Positions 28,101-36,016 of a stretch of DNA of 64,000 bases are shown here, piece after piece (position 1 is the first letter of the stretch; every line of letters begins with the position of its first letter). The notes under the pieces were generated by a model. That model worked only from the letters and a program-made list of their open reading frames with translations. It was not told where the DNA came from and made no database searches. A program made the position numbers and the translations under genes. The DNA comes from Roseibium sediminicola (GTDB taxonomy: Bacteria > Pseudomonadota > Alphaproteobacteria > Rhizobiales > Stappiaceae): NCBI RefSeq assembly GCF_023156505.1, contig NZ_JALNMJ010000002.1, forward strand, positions 454,392 through 518,391. The letters are read 5' to 3'.

Positions 28101-28890
28101 GGACAACATCCGGCTTGCCGTCCTGAAACAGGTTTTCGAGGACAGCGATGGATTCGGCTTCCTTCAGGCTGGAAACAAAGACCGGCAGTGCATTGATGCC
28201 CGCCTCGTCAAGCGCTTCGACCAGCGCATCGACCGGCGGCGTCTGCGCGCCCTGGACCAGCGCCCGGTAGAACGTGATGGCGGCGACGGGCCGTGCCGGA
28301 TCGCGCCAGCTGGCCTTCAAGTCGGCAAAACCGGGCGCGGCGTGGCCCGGCAAATAGATCCCGGCGCGCGGCAGCGGCACCGGATGCGCCGGATCCTCGC
28401 TCTGGCCCAGAAGAAAAGCGGCATAACGCAGGGCGTTGGCGTAATTTTCCGCACCGCCTTCGACGCAATAGCGCCAGACCCGGTGGACTTCTTCCGGCGC
28501 CCTTGTCGAGCGCGAGGTCAGTTCCTCGTCCCACTTGTCGTCGCCAGGCAGGACGATGAGGTCGACGCCGCTCGCGCGTGCTTCTTCCTCGAACCGCTCC
28601 AGCCCGTAGCGCCAGTATTCGACACCGCCGAGAATGCGCAGGATCACCAGTTTCGAGCCGCGCATCGTCTGTTCGGCGTAAAGATCGACCGAATAGGGAT
28701 GCGACAGCGCCATCAGATTGGCGAGCCGCAGGCTGGCCGCCTCGGCGCCTAAGCGCTGGCGGGCGGCCGCGAAGCTGCCCAATTCCGTATCGGCGGCCGA
28801 CAGGAACAGGATGTCGGCGGGCGACTGGCCGAGATCGACCGCGTCTCCCCCGTCGTCGATCCGGCGCGTCTGGCTGGCGAGAATATGCAT
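25132..28890 (-). CDS. cobN: Cobaltochelatase subunit CobN
   Basis: Large subunit of the ATP-dependent aerobic cobaltochelatase that inserts cobalt into hydrogenobyrinic acid a,c-diamide; it works with CobS and CobT, which are not in this window. It has 1252 residues, the usual size. Recognisable blocks are VDAVIHLGKHGNLEWLPGK, LALSESCFPEAVLGPVPNIYPF and GTANMRTGGDDIAQALALIG. The C-terminal part PKWIRGVMRHGYKGAFEM is also typical. It lies 43 bp after cobW and overlaps cobO. Confidence 0.97.
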   Translation of the reverse strand: MHILASQTRRIDDGGDAVDLGQSPADILFLSAADTELGSFAAARQRLGAEAASLRLANLMALSHPYSVDLYAEQTMRGSKLVILRILGGVEYWRYGLERFEEEARASGVDLIVLPGDDKWDEELTSRSTRAPEEVHRVWRYCVEGGAENYANALRYAAFLLGQSEDPAHPVPLPRAGIYLPGHAAPGFADLKASWRDPARPVAAITFYRALVQGAQTPPVDALVEALDEAGINALPVFVSSLKEAESIAVLENLFQDGKPDVVLNGTAFAVSKAGVAHQQTPLDKPGKPVLQVVFSSSSKEGWEESDQGLSIRDLAMHVVLPEIDGRLLTRAVSFKEEGVYDEATQSTPVAFTPVPDRIRFVADLAANWARLGRTPAADKKTALILANYPNKDGRLANGVGLDTPASCVNVLMAMAGDGYAVGGAPETSADLMDHLTAGVTNAQEGRELREGFQALSLTDYQRAFARLPETVRNAVVERWGQAEDDPHVVGGFFRLALHRFGNQVVGIQPARGYNIDPKDTYHDPALVPPHHYFAFYAWLREAFSVDAVIHLGKHGNLEWLPGKALALSESCFPEAVLGPVPNIYPFIVNDPGEGAQAKRRTSAVIVDHLTPPLARAESHGVAGELETLLDEYYLASGVDPRRLKALTRDILDVAARNGLDKDIGLSDEMDEETRLARLDAHLCDLKELQIRDGLHILGDSPKGDLLTDLLAALARVPRGSEPEQQSLQRAIAADLGFEGFDPLDCDFSGPWTGEQPKILQAVSEAPWRSQGDTVERIELLAHDLIAGSTPLPAAWQATASVLGAIRDSLTPVVAGSGPAETAAVLTALKGGFVEPGPSGAPSRGRPDVLPTGKNFYSVDVRAVPTETAWRLGWQSASLVADRYFQEEGEWPTSLVLTCWGTANMRTGGDDIAQALALIGAKPVWEQGSGRVTGFEILKLSELGRPRIDVTLRVSGFFRDAFPHQMDLFDSAVRAVGALDEPGEANPVAARMRTEAANLQADGLEPREALRRAGFRVFGSKPGAYGAGLQALIDEGIWEERADFADTFLTWGGYAYGGGAAGAGARDDLETRLRSVDAVLHNQDNREHDLLDSDDYYQFEGGLAATVESLKGAAPKVYHNDHSRPERPVVRTLSEEIGRVVRGRAANPKWIRGVMRHGYKGAFEMVATLDYLFAFAATTRAVGDHHFDQLFDAYLDSPDVLEFLKDANPAGLNEMLARFQEAIDRGLWTPRRNSTHAALSDLRTHQQGTDAS

Positions 28891-28933
28891 TTTTTCTTCT
28901 TAGTGTTCCGTCAGACCCAATTCGAAACCGCCC

Positions 28934-30064
28934 TCAGGCGGCTTCACTCACCTGCCCGAGCAACGCACGCGCGGCATCCAGGTCCAGGCCTTTCAGGCCG
29001 ATCACCACGAGCTTGCCCACACTTTCCGCACCAGCCGCGAACCAGGTTTCGACACGCGGACCAACGGCCTGCACCATGGCCGGCGCCGCCTTGCCCTCAA
29101 TGCGGACGGCACCCTTGATGCGCAGCACGTCTTTCAGCGCCATCGCCTCGAGCACCTTGGCTTCGGCCTCCTTCAGGCTGGCAAAGCCGCCGACTTCAAG
29201 CACATGGCTTTCAAAATCGTCGTGGTGATGGTGGTGATGGTGGTCATGATGGTGATGATCATGGTCGTCATCATGGTGATGATCGTCGTCATCATCGTGA
29301 TCGTGATCGTCATGATGATGGTGATGGTGTTCGTGGCGGCCGTCCATGTCATCCTCGGCGGCGGAGCCGCGGCCGAGCAGCACTTCGATGGGCAGCGTGC
29401 CCTTTTCCGACGAGACAATGTGGACCGCAGGGCGAATGTCCACGGCGATCTTGGCATGTACGGCCTCAAGAGCCTCGGCGGACACCAGATCGGCCTTGTT
29501 GAGCACGACCAGATCGGCGCAGCGCAGCTGGTCCTGGAAGAGTTCCTCAACCGGGCTTTCATGATCGAGCGCCTCGTCGGCGGCGCGTTGCGCTTCCAGC
29601 GCGGCCTCGTTGAGCGCGATCCGGCCTTCGGCCAGCGCGGCGGCGTCCAGCACGGTAACGACGCCATCGACGGTTACCTTCGGCTTGACGCTCGGCCAGG
29701 AGAAGGCGCGCACCAGCGGCTGCGGCAGGGCCAGGCCGGAGGTTTCGATGACGATGTGTTCCGGCGGCGTCTCGCGGGAGAGCAGCATTTCCATGGTCGG
29801 CAGGAAATCGTCGGCGACCGTGCAGCAGATGCAGCCATTGGTCAGCTCGACCACTTCCTCGGCCGCGCAATCCGGATCGGCGCAGCCATTCACCAGCGAG
29901 CCGTCAAACCCCATGTCGCCGAACTCATTGACGATCAGCGCGATGCGCTTGCCGTTGGCATTGGTCAGGAGATTGCGGATCAGCGTGGTTTTGCCCGCGC
30001 CCAGAAACCCGGTGACGATCGTTGCCGGAATTTTCCGGCCCGGCTGCGAAGAAGAAATGCTCAT
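28934..30064 (-). CDS. cobW: CobW, COG0523 GTP-dependent metal chaperone
   Basis: P-loop GTPase thought to deliver cobalt for corrin synthesis. It has 376 residues. Walker A is GFLGAGKTT (19-27). The COG0523 metal site is NGCICCT with Cys78, Cys80 and Cys81. The guanine-specificity motif is LNKADL (188-193). Between the GTPase and C-terminal domains lies a very His/Asp-rich loop, residues 244-283, with 24 histidines in 40 residues, a likely metal buffer. ATG 30064 overlaps the cobU stop (ATGA). Confidence 0.95.
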   Translation of the reverse strand: MSISSSQPGRKIPATIVTGFLGAGKTTLIRNLLTNANGKRIALIVNEFGDMGFDGSLVNGCADPDCAAEEVVELTNGCICCTVADDFLPTMEMLLSRETPPEHIVIETSGLALPQPLVRAFSWPSVKPKVTVDGVVTVLDAAALAEGRIALNEAALEAQRAADEALDHESPVEELFQDQLRCADLVVLNKADLVSAEALEAVHAKIAVDIRPAVHIVSSEKGTLPIEVLLGRGSAAEDDMDGRHEHHHHHHDDHDHDDDDDHHHDDDHDHHHHDHHHHHHHDDFESHVLEVGGFASLKEAEAKVLEAMALKDVLRIKGAVRIEGKAAPAMVQAVGPRVETWFAAGAESVGKLVVIGLKGLDLDAARALLGQVSEAA

Positions 30065-30612
30065 AGACTGATTTCCGGTTGAGAAGAGGGTTTCAGGAGA
30101 AGCGGCAGGCCGGCGGCAACAAAGACCACCTTCTGGCAGACACCCGCCATAGACTGGTTGAGCCGACCCTGCGCATCGCGGAACGACCTCGACAGTCGGT
30201 TCTCCGGCACGATGCCCATGCCGACTTCATTGGAGACAAAGACACAGGGTCCGTCCAGACGGCGAACCGCCGCGCACAGGCGCTCCGTCTCCAGGGACAG
30301 ATCCTTGTCAGCGAAGAGAATGTTGGAAAGCCACAGGGTCAGGCAATCGACCAGAACGACCCGGTCCGGCCGGCATTGTCTAGAAAGCACCCCGGCGAGA
30401 TCGAGCTGTTCCTCGATGGTTTCCCAGGACGGTCCGCGCTGGTCACGATGCAACGCGATGCGCTCGGCCATTTCACCGTCATGGGCCGCGCCCGTGGCGA
30501 CATATATCTTCTGGAGACCGCTGTTTTCGGCAAGGATTTCGGCGAACCGGCTTTTGCCGGAGCGGGCGCCGCCGACCACAAGAGCGGTGCGCGGAAGGGT
30601 CTGGTCCGTCAT
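30061..30612 (-). CDS. cobU: Adenosylcobinamide kinase / guanylyltransferase
   Basis: Bifunctional enzyme (CobP in Pseudomonas denitrificans naming) that phosphorylates adenosylcobinamide and then transfers GMP to it. It has 183 residues from ATG 30612, chosen because GGGAG lies 8 bases upstream. Motifs are the P-loop VVGGARSGKSRFAE, the nucleotide motif IYVATGAAHDGEM, VLVDCLTLWLSN and SNEVGMGIVPEN. It is the first gene after the cobalamin riboswitch, and its ribosome site lies in the riboswitch expression platform. Confidence 0.95.
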   Translation of the reverse strand: MTDQTLPRTALVVGGARSGKSRFAEILAENSGLQKIYVATGAAHDGEMAERIALHRDQRGPSWETIEEQLDLAGVLSRQCRPDRVVLVDCLTLWLSNILFADKDLSLETERLCAAVRRLDGPCVFVSNEVGMGIVPENRLSRSFRDAQGRLNQSMAGVCQKVVFVAAGLPLLLKPSSQPEISL

Positions 30613-30660
30613 GTCCGTCTCCCGGCCGTCCACCCGACAGCGTTCGAGGTTAAAGGGTCT

Positions 30661-30850
30661 GACGGCCGGTCTCCTGGCTTGCGGTTCGCCGCGGTCTGCA
30701 CCCCTTCCCGGCCCTTCATAAAAGACCAGTGGCTATCGTGCAGCCGCTCACCGCTCACAGTTGCGGGGGCAGCTCCGGATCAGGGCCAGTTTGGCCCGCC
30801 CCGGATTCCCGTTTCATCCGGATCAGCCAGAGGCATTATCCGGAACCGTC
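30661..30850 (-). ncRNA. Cobalamin (B12) riboswitch
   Basis: The minus-strand transcript holds the conserved cobalamin riboswitch blocks in order. These are ATGAAACGGGAAT; GCTGCCCCCGCAACTGT followed by GAGCGG; the B12-box-like ATAGCCACTGG; a GGGAAGG segment; and AAGCCAGGAGACCGGCC at the 3' side. The outermost ends GACGG and CCGTC can pair as P1. It lies 49 nt upstream of cobU and should repress the cobU-cobW-cobN-cobO-cobQ operon when adenosylcobalamin or a related corrinoid is plentiful. Confidence 0.95.
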
Positions 30851-31112
30851 GCAGTCTTCCTAGCTGGATCTGAGGATCGGCACAAGCGGCACCTCAAAAA
30901 TCGCCCGATGAGCCATTCAGCCGATGGCGATCACTGCTCTGGCCTCCCGGCAACCTGTTTTCTCCAGGCCCTCTTGGGGAAACGCGCTGGCGACCGCTGT
31001 GCGGTCTGGTTTTCCCAAGCCACGCTTAACGCATAGTCATCTGAAAAATATAGAGTTTTCCACACCCGCCACAAAAAAATGACGGCTTGATGAAAAAAAC
31101 GACATGAGGGGC
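30851..31112. other. Intergenic region between cob riboswitch and tRNA-Asn promoter
   Basis: About 260 bp without a convincing gene. It must contain the promoter of the cob operon reading leftward; several AT-rich stretches near 31020-31100 could serve, but none matches a -35/-10 pair well enough to name. Nothing else was seen here. Confidence 0.4.
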
Positions 31113-31142
31113 TTGGCAAACGGATCAAGCCTTTGATATACG
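31113..31142 (+). promoter_or_regulatory. Promoter of tRNA-Asn
   Basis: TTGGCA (31113-31118) and TATACG (31137-31142) are 18 bases apart, 46 bases before the mature tRNA. Confidence 0.5.
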
Positions 31143-31188
31143 CATCTCCATCGACGGGGCGGCGACGCGTTGACCCCGAGCGTGGTGA

Positions 31189-31264
31189 TCCCCAGTAGCT
31201 CAGTTGGTAGAGCAAGCGACTGTTAATCGCTGGGTCGCTGGTTCGAGTCCGGCCTGGGGAGCCA
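31189..31264 (+). tRNA. tRNA-Asn(GTT)
   Basis: A complete cloverleaf. The acceptor TCCCCAG pairs with CTGGGGA, the D arm is AGCTCAGTTGGTAGAGC, the anticodon loop CTGTTAA has anticodon GTT, the T loop is TTCGAGT, the discriminator base is G, and CCA is encoded at 31262-31264. Foreign-looking DNA begins right after it. Confidence 0.97.
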
Positions 31265-31272
31265 TACAAAAC

Positions 31273-31306
31273 AAGGCCTTAGCGAGAAATCGCCGAGGCC
31301 TTTTTT
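31273..31306 (+). terminator. Rho-independent terminator after tRNA-Asn
   Basis: AAGGCCT and AGGCCTT, extended by GCGA/TCGC around a GAAA tetraloop-like turn, are followed by six T residues. It begins 9 bp after the tRNA CCA. Confidence 0.85.
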
Positions 31307-31366
31307 GTTTGGTATGTACGCTATATGTACGACAACAGGTTGCCACGTACAAATGCAACGCCGACC

Positions 31367-32533
31367 TCATAATCCAATTTGTGAAATCGAAGGCGCACGC
31401 TCGTCAATCAATGCAGATGGCAATTTTTTGGTCTCGAATTCTATTGCGGAAAATCGGGTGGGTGTGCTGAACTCCCCCCCGAGAGAAGCGATACTTGCCA
31501 GCTTTATTAAATGCTGCCTTTCTAGTTCAAAGCACAGCTCTTTCGGAACAGCATTTTTTGCCGCACAAATTAGATTAATGTCGAGACCGTCATTCAAACT
31601 ATTAAGTCTTATATTTGGCGCATACACTTCACCGCCGAATGTCCAATGGTGATCCTGTAGAAAATAGTCTGCGCCACCATGTTCGATAAATGATTCAAAA
31701 GCGGCTTTTAATACAGAGAAGCTAATAGTGAACACATTAAGCTTTCGAGTCGCCATCGGATGTAGCAGGACATCGTTACCGCCTGCCACCTCAACTGTTC
31801 CTAAATTTGTTTGAAACAATCTAAAACCATGTAGATCGCGCTCAAGTGCTTTCAAAGCTGGGTCTGTGCTGATCTGAAAAAACGGTGCTTGTGCTGTTAC
31901 TGCGCTGCAATTACGGACAATTAAACTCAAGGAACCTCGGTAATTTTTTTTACCATTTCCGACGACACTAGAGGTATTTCCGATCTCCCAACCCACTTCG
32001 AAGTTTGCGGATCTTTGAGAGAGCATCATGTCACGGACCATCCTGTGGTCCATAAGGAGAGTTTGTTCACCGATCCTTCGATAATATCGATGCTCGCCTT
32101 TCGCCGTCGACATGTGCGGGCCGCTTTCAGACTGCGGAATGTAAATCAGGGCGTATCCCTTGCCTGGATCAACGTCAGATCGAACGATCAATATTTCCGC
32201 ATCCGTCAGTGGTGGATTTACATTGGAAAACAATACGGATTTGATTGAAGCGCTCAGCTTTTCTATTTCGGCAATTGGTTGTAGTTCGCTCGCTACATCC
32301 TGCTGAGATGCTGGGTCCGTCTTTGTTTTCACACCAAAAATTAGGACACCACCCGAGGCGTTGGCAAAACCTGCAACTTCTTTCGCAATATTTTTCTTGT
32401 CATTGTTGGAAAGCGAAGTTGAAGACGGGTCGTCCTTCGCTTTGAATTCGACCTCAAAGGATTCAGCTTGACCGATGAGAGACCTAATCCCAGCCTCTCC
32501 GCGTGAATATAGTTCTTTCGTCCAGTCAATCAT
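31367..32533 (-). CDS. AlbA_2 (Schlafen-like) domain protein in AT-rich islet
   Basis: A 388-residue protein from ATG 32533, with AGG 7 bases upstream. The N-terminal domain (about 15-160) matches the AlbA_2/divergent-AAA_4 pattern: ESFEVEFKAKDD, NIAKEVAGFANASGGVLIFGV and a HRYYRRIGEQTLLMDHR motif. Such domains occur in putative transcriptional regulators and in defence-associated or toxin-like proteins. The C-terminal half is not recognised. Base composition and codons are much more AT-rich than the surroundings, and the gene lies directly downstream of tRNA-Asn, which indicates horizontal acquisition. No integrase accompanies it. Confidence 0.8.
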   Translation of the reverse strand: MIDWTKELYSRGEAGIRSLIGQAESFEVEFKAKDDPSSTSLSNNDKKNIAKEVAGFANASGGVLIFGVKTKTDPASQQDVASELQPIAEIEKLSASIKSVLFSNVNPPLTDAEILIVRSDVDPGKGYALIYIPQSESGPHMSTAKGEHRYYRRIGEQTLLMDHRMVRDMMLSQRSANFEVGWEIGNTSSVVGNGKKNYRGSLSLIVRNCSAVTAQAPFFQISTDPALKALERDLHGFRLFQTNLGTVEVAGGNDVLLHPMATRKLNVFTISFSVLKAAFESFIEHGGADYFLQDHHWTFGGEVYAPNIRLNSLNDGLDINLICAAKNAVPKELCFELERQHLIKLASIASLGGEFSTPTRFSAIEFETKKLPSALIDERAPSISQIGL

Positions 32534-32720
32534 TTGAAACCTGCGTGTGAGAGTCGGGTTTCCAACTCTCACAATTTTCGATGTCCCAAAGCAAGCTTTT
32601 CAACCGGCTTTCGATGCTGCTCAATTCGAGGATCAAGCTGCAACAAGTTTCGCGAGGTCGTGCTCCCCTGATTGTCCTCGTTTGTAAGCTAGCTATGTTC
32701 ACGGTGTGTTCTGCTTTCAA
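32526..32720 (-). CDS. Possible small protein overlapping the AlbA_2 gene
   Basis: A 64-residue frame whose stop overlaps the start of the AlbA_2 gene by 8 bp. The C-terminal half is helical (CSLILELSSIESRLKSLLWD). Composition is AT-rich like the downstream gene. No family is recognised and no good Shine-Dalgarno was found, so it may be a leader, a fragment, or not a gene. Confidence 0.25.
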   Translation of the reverse strand: MKAEHTVNIASLQTRTIRGARPRETCCSLILELSSIESRLKSLLWDIENCESWKPDSHTQVSND

Positions 32721-32861
32721 CTAAGTTGCAAATTCTGACATGCCAACCGAACGCACCAGTTCAGCTGGCAAGAGCAGGATCAGAAGGCATGCGCAAGTCC
32801 CCGTCGCACAAGACGATCCTGCCAAACGCTAACACACCGGGGGGGCACGGCTTCGACCGCC
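32721..32861. other. Junction between AT-rich islet and nag genes
   Basis: No gene is visible here. GC content rises again toward 32860. I looked for a copy of the tRNA-Asn 3' end that would mark the far end of an inserted island and found none. Confidence 0.4.
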
Positions 32862-34013
32862 CTAGCCGTCGAGGCGACGGCCGTTTACCCAGACGCCGGA
32901 GACGGCGAAGTCATCGGAAAAGAGAACGAGATCCGCCGCATGGCCCGCGGCCAGACGGCCCATGGGCCGGCCGAGCACATCCGCCGGATCGCTGGTTGCC
33001 ATGGCCAGGGCGGTTTCAATCGGCATGTCCAACGTCCCGGTCAGGTATTTGAGAGACGCCGGCAGGTCGATGTCGGCGCCGGCGAGCGTGCCGTCGGCAA
33101 GCGTCAGCGTGCCGTCGCGGCGGAAGATCTCGCGCCCGCCAAGAGTGAAGGACGTGACGTCGGTGCCGGTCTGGGACATGGCGTCGGTCACCAGAAAGAT
33201 CCTTCCCGGGCCGGTCTTGGCCTTCAGGGCAACCTTGATTGCCACTGGATCAACATGCACGCCATCGGCGATCAGGCCGACATTGAGACTGCCGAGATCC
33301 AGCGCGGCGCCGACAAGTCCCGGCTCGCGGTGCTGCAACGGGCTCATGGCGTTGAAGAGATGCGTCACCATGGAGGCCCCGGCCTCGGCAGCGGCCTTGC
33401 ATTCGGCATAGGTGGCGCCACTGTGACCCAGACTGACATGGACGCCCGCCTCCGACAGGATGCGGATCTGTTCCGGCGTCACTGTTTCCGGTGCCACCGT
33501 CAGGATCAGACTGGGCAGCTGGCGGGCGGCGAACAGATAGAGTTCCAGATCGGCCTCATCCATGGGCCGGATCAGATCCGGATCATGCGCGCCCTTGCGT
33601 CCCTTAAAGAGATGCGGTCCTTCCAGATGCAGACCGTGAAAGCCGCGCACGCCCTTCGCCCAGGCCTCGACGCCGAGCTTGACGACCTTGCGGGTGGTCT
33701 CCGGCGTATCGGTGATCAGGGTCGGTGTCAGCGCGGTGGTGCCGAGGGTCAGATGGGCGTGACAGATCCGGGCAATGTCCTCAATACAGTCAGCGTCACC
33801 CAGCATCAGCCCGCCACCGCCATTGACCTGAAGATCGATCAGGCCGGGCGCCAGAATGCCGCCGCCAAGATCGACCTGGGCCGCGTCCGCAGGCACCGTA
33901 TCGCCGGCGCACAAGCCGACGATCTTGCCGTGTTCCACCAGAAGCGCGGCATCCTGATGGATACTGTCACCGTCGAAGATCCGGCTGCACCGGTAGGCTG
34001 TCTGACCGGTCAT
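32862..34013 (-). CDS. nagA: N-acetylglucosamine-6-phosphate deacetylase
   Basis: Amidohydrolase that removes acetate from GlcNAc-6-phosphate. It has 383 residues from ATG 34013, which overlaps the stop of the SIS gene (ATGA); the frame is open upstream but that part belongs to the other gene. Metal and substrate motifs are GGILAPGLIDLQVNGGGG, HLEGPHLFKGRKGAHD, SLGHSGATYAE, THLFNAMSPLQHREPGLVG and the catalytic Asp in FLVTDAMSQTG. It is the last gene of the gntR-SIS-nagA unit. Confidence 0.95.
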   Translation of the reverse strand: MTGQTAYRCSRIFDGDSIHQDAALLVEHGKIVGLCAGDTVPADAAQVDLGGGILAPGLIDLQVNGGGGLMLGDADCIEDIARICHAHLTLGTTALTPTLITDTPETTRKVVKLGVEAWAKGVRGFHGLHLEGPHLFKGRKGAHDPDLIRPMDEADLELYLFAARQLPSLILTVAPETVTPEQIRILSEAGVHVSLGHSGATYAECKAAAEAGASMVTHLFNAMSPLQHREPGLVGAALDLGSLNVGLIADGVHVDPVAIKVALKAKTGPGRIFLVTDAMSQTGTDVTSFTLGGREIFRRDGTLTLADGTLAGADIDLPASLKYLTGTLDMPIETALAMATSDPADVLGRPMGRLAAGHAADLVLFSDDFAVSGVWVNGRRLDG

Positions 34014-35050
34014 ACCGTCTGCGTGACCTTCTTCAGGTGTTTGGGAACATCCGGATTGAAACCGCGGCGGCGCGCGAACCATTCGATGAAAGCGTAGAAG
34101 GAGACGATCTGCACCAGGGCATCCGTCAGCGGATGGCGGGTCGAGACGAAGGGCAGTCGCTCGGCACGCTGAACCTTGTCCGTGGTGGCAAACACCCGGC
34201 CGCCCTGGTCCGCCATGCGGTCGGCTGCCTGGGCGAGCCCATCCTCGGCGGCGTCGCGCACACCGAGCGCCAGGATCGGATAGCCGTTTTCGACGATCGA
34301 GACCGGACCATGCATGACCTCGGCAGAGGAATAGGCCTCGGCGTGGATCTGGCATGTTTCCTTGAATTTCAGCGCCGCCTCGTTGGCGATCGCAAGGCCT
34401 GGGCCGCGTCCGATCACATAGAGCGAACCGCGCTGCTCGATCGGCTCAGCAAGCGCTTGCCAGTCCATGGCAATGGCTTGTTCGAACTGGTCGGGCAGAT
34501 CGGCCAAGGCATCAAGCAGCGCCTTGTCGCCGCCGATTTCCCCCAAAAGAAGCAGGCCGGCCAGCACGGAATTGACGTAGGTCTTGGTCGCCGCAACGCT
34601 GCGCTCCGGCCCCGCGCAGATATCGACGGCCGCGGCCGACAGGCGCGCCAGCTCACTGCCGGTGGTGTTGGTCAGGCCGACGGTAAAGGCCCCCTGCCCG
34701 GCGGCGCTTTCCACGACCGACAGGATGTCGGGGCTGGCGCCGGACTGGGAAATAGCAATCACGAGAGCCTGGTTCAGCTTGACCCGGCCGTTATAGACCG
34801 AGGACACCGACGGGCCGAGAGAGGCCATTGCGAGACCCAGATAGATTTCGGCGGCGTATTTCAGGAATGTCGCGGCATGATCGGAGGAGCCACGCGCCAC
34901 GCTTGCCAGAAAGACAGGAGCGCCGGCGCGCTGCGCGATCTCGCGGATCTGCGGAGCACCCTCTGCCAGCAGCCGCCTGGCCGCGTCCGGAATCTCTTCG
35001 ATTTCCCGGCGCATATGCGTCGGAGTGGCAAGGTTCTGAGTGTCGGTCAT
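34010..35050 (-). CDS. SIS-domain sugar isomerase/deaminase (GlmS isomerase-like, NagB-II type)
   Basis: A 346-residue protein of two SIS domains without the glutaminase domain of GlmS. Domain 1 includes FLASVARGSSDHAATFLKYA and VIAISQSGASPD; domain 2 includes YVIGRGPGLAIANEAALKFK and SSAEVMHGPVSIV. Proteins of this shape beside nagA act as glucosamine-6-phosphate deaminases in bacteria lacking classical NagB; none is seen in the window, so that is the likely role. It sits between gntR and nagA. Confidence 0.88.
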   Translation of the reverse strand: MTDTQNLATPTHMRREIEEIPDAARRLLAEGAPQIREIAQRAGAPVFLASVARGSSDHAATFLKYAAEIYLGLAMASLGPSVSSVYNGRVKLNQALVIAISQSGASPDILSVVESAAGQGAFTVGLTNTTGSELARLSAAAVDICAGPERSVAATKTYVNSVLAGLLLLGEIGGDKALLDALADLPDQFEQAIAMDWQALAEPIEQRGSLYVIGRGPGLAIANEAALKFKETCQIHAEAYSSAEVMHGPVSIVENGYPILALGVRDAAEDGLAQAADRMADQGGRVFATTDKVQRAERLPFVSTRHPLTDALVQIVSFYAFIEWFARRRGFNPDVPKHLKKVTQTV

Positions 35051-35055
35051 AAGAT

Positions 35056-35817
35056 CTAGTCTTCCGAAATTTGCAATTCGGCAATGAAGTCATAGGCATC
35101 GCCGCGGTAAACGGAACGGGTGAATTCAACGACATTGCCGGAGGCCAGATAAGACACGCGTTCTATCTTCAGTCCGGCGGAGCCGGCCGGCACTCCGAGA
35201 ATGTCGGCGTCGATGGGTTCGAGATTGCGCGCGGAGATCCTCTGGATCGCGCGCACTGGCTGCAGGCCGGATGCCCGCAGCACTGCATAAAGCGATGTGG
35301 TGACCTTTTCGGGATTCGGTAGGATCGTTTCGGACAGCGACGCCCGCTCGATCGCCATGGCGGTGCCGTCGGCCTTGCGCAGACGGTCGACACGGGCGAC
35401 CTGTTGGCCGGAGGTCAGGCCGAGCGTGAACATTTCTTCCGGAGACGCCGGAAACAGGCCGCGGCGCAGCCATTCGCTGCTGGCGGACAGCCCGCGCCTG
35501 GCCATGTCTTCGCTAAAAGAGGTCAGGCTGGACAGGCGCTGCTCGACCTTGTGCACCCTCGGCGCCACAAAAGAGCCGCTGCCCCGCTTCTGCACCACGA
35601 TCTGATCCTCGACCAGACCGGCAACGGCTTTCCGGACCGTGACGCGCGACAGGTCGGTGAGCGAGGCGATCTCACGCTCGGACGGCAGCGGTTCGTTTTC
35701 TTTCAGGACACCGTCGTCGATTGCCTGCTGAATGCGCCGCCGCAGCTGCAAATACCGGGGGCCACTGGAATTTGCCAGCCAGTCGCCATTTTCCAGCATC
35801 GTGATAAAATCGGTCAT
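35056..35817 (-). CDS. GntR/HutC family regulator of the amino-sugar genes
   Basis: Transcription factor of 253 residues. The N-terminal winged helix (about 20-88) has LPSEREIASLTDLSRVTVRKAVAGL and the wing QKRGSGSFV. The C-terminal UTRA effector domain (about 105-245) ends in ERVSYLASGNVVEFTRSVYRGDAYDF. UTRA domains of the NagR/YvoA branch bind GlcN-6-P or GlcNAc-6-P. It is divergent from the murQ-like gene, which fits control of both sides. Candidate operators are given separately. Confidence 0.92.
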   Translation of the reverse strand: MTDFITMLENGDWLANSSGPRYLQLRRRIQQAIDDGVLKENEPLPSEREIASLTDLSRVTVRKAVAGLVEDQIVVQKRGSGSFVAPRVHKVEQRLSSLTSFSEDMARRGLSASSEWLRRGLFPASPEEMFTLGLTSGQQVARVDRLRKADGTAMAIERASLSETILPNPEKVTTSLYAVLRASGLQPVRAIQRISARNLEPIDADILGVPAGSAGLKIERVSYLASGNVVEFTRSVYRGDAYDFIAELQISED

Positions 35818-35845
35818 GAAACAGGGCGCCTCAGGTGATGAGAGT

Positions 35846-35864
35846 AATACCTTTCAGATACCAA
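35846..35864 (-). promoter_or_regulatory. Candidate GntR operator (paired GGTAT)
   Basis: On the minus strand TTGGTAT (35864-35858) is followed 6 bases later by GGTATT (35851-35846). A related TTTGGTGGTATA lies at 35964-35975 and TTGGTAT at 37097-37103 before the ROK kinase. The repeated half-site is seen; binding by the local GntR protein is inference. Confidence 0.3.
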
Positions 35865-36016
35865 TTTAAACTCTATCGAAACCGAAAATCAAGTGATAAA
35901 AGACCAGCACCCTCTCCAGCCAGCCTCCGACACGATCTGGATCCGGCGCGGGTTCCGCTTGCCTTTGGTGGTATATTTCGCGATATGAGACAGACCGCAG
36001 CCAAATTCCAGAACCC

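Noticed and set aside
26542..28752. Open frame of about 740 codons on the plus strand
   Set aside because: Antisense to cobN, with no motif support.
29216..29335. Short repeated units resembling a repeat array
   Set aside because: They are His/Asp codons in frame within cobW; there are no regular spacers, so it is not a CRISPR array.
31265..32861. Prophage or integrative element at tRNA-Asn
   Set aside because: No integrase, phage gene or second copy of the tRNA end was found; only an AT-rich islet can be supported.
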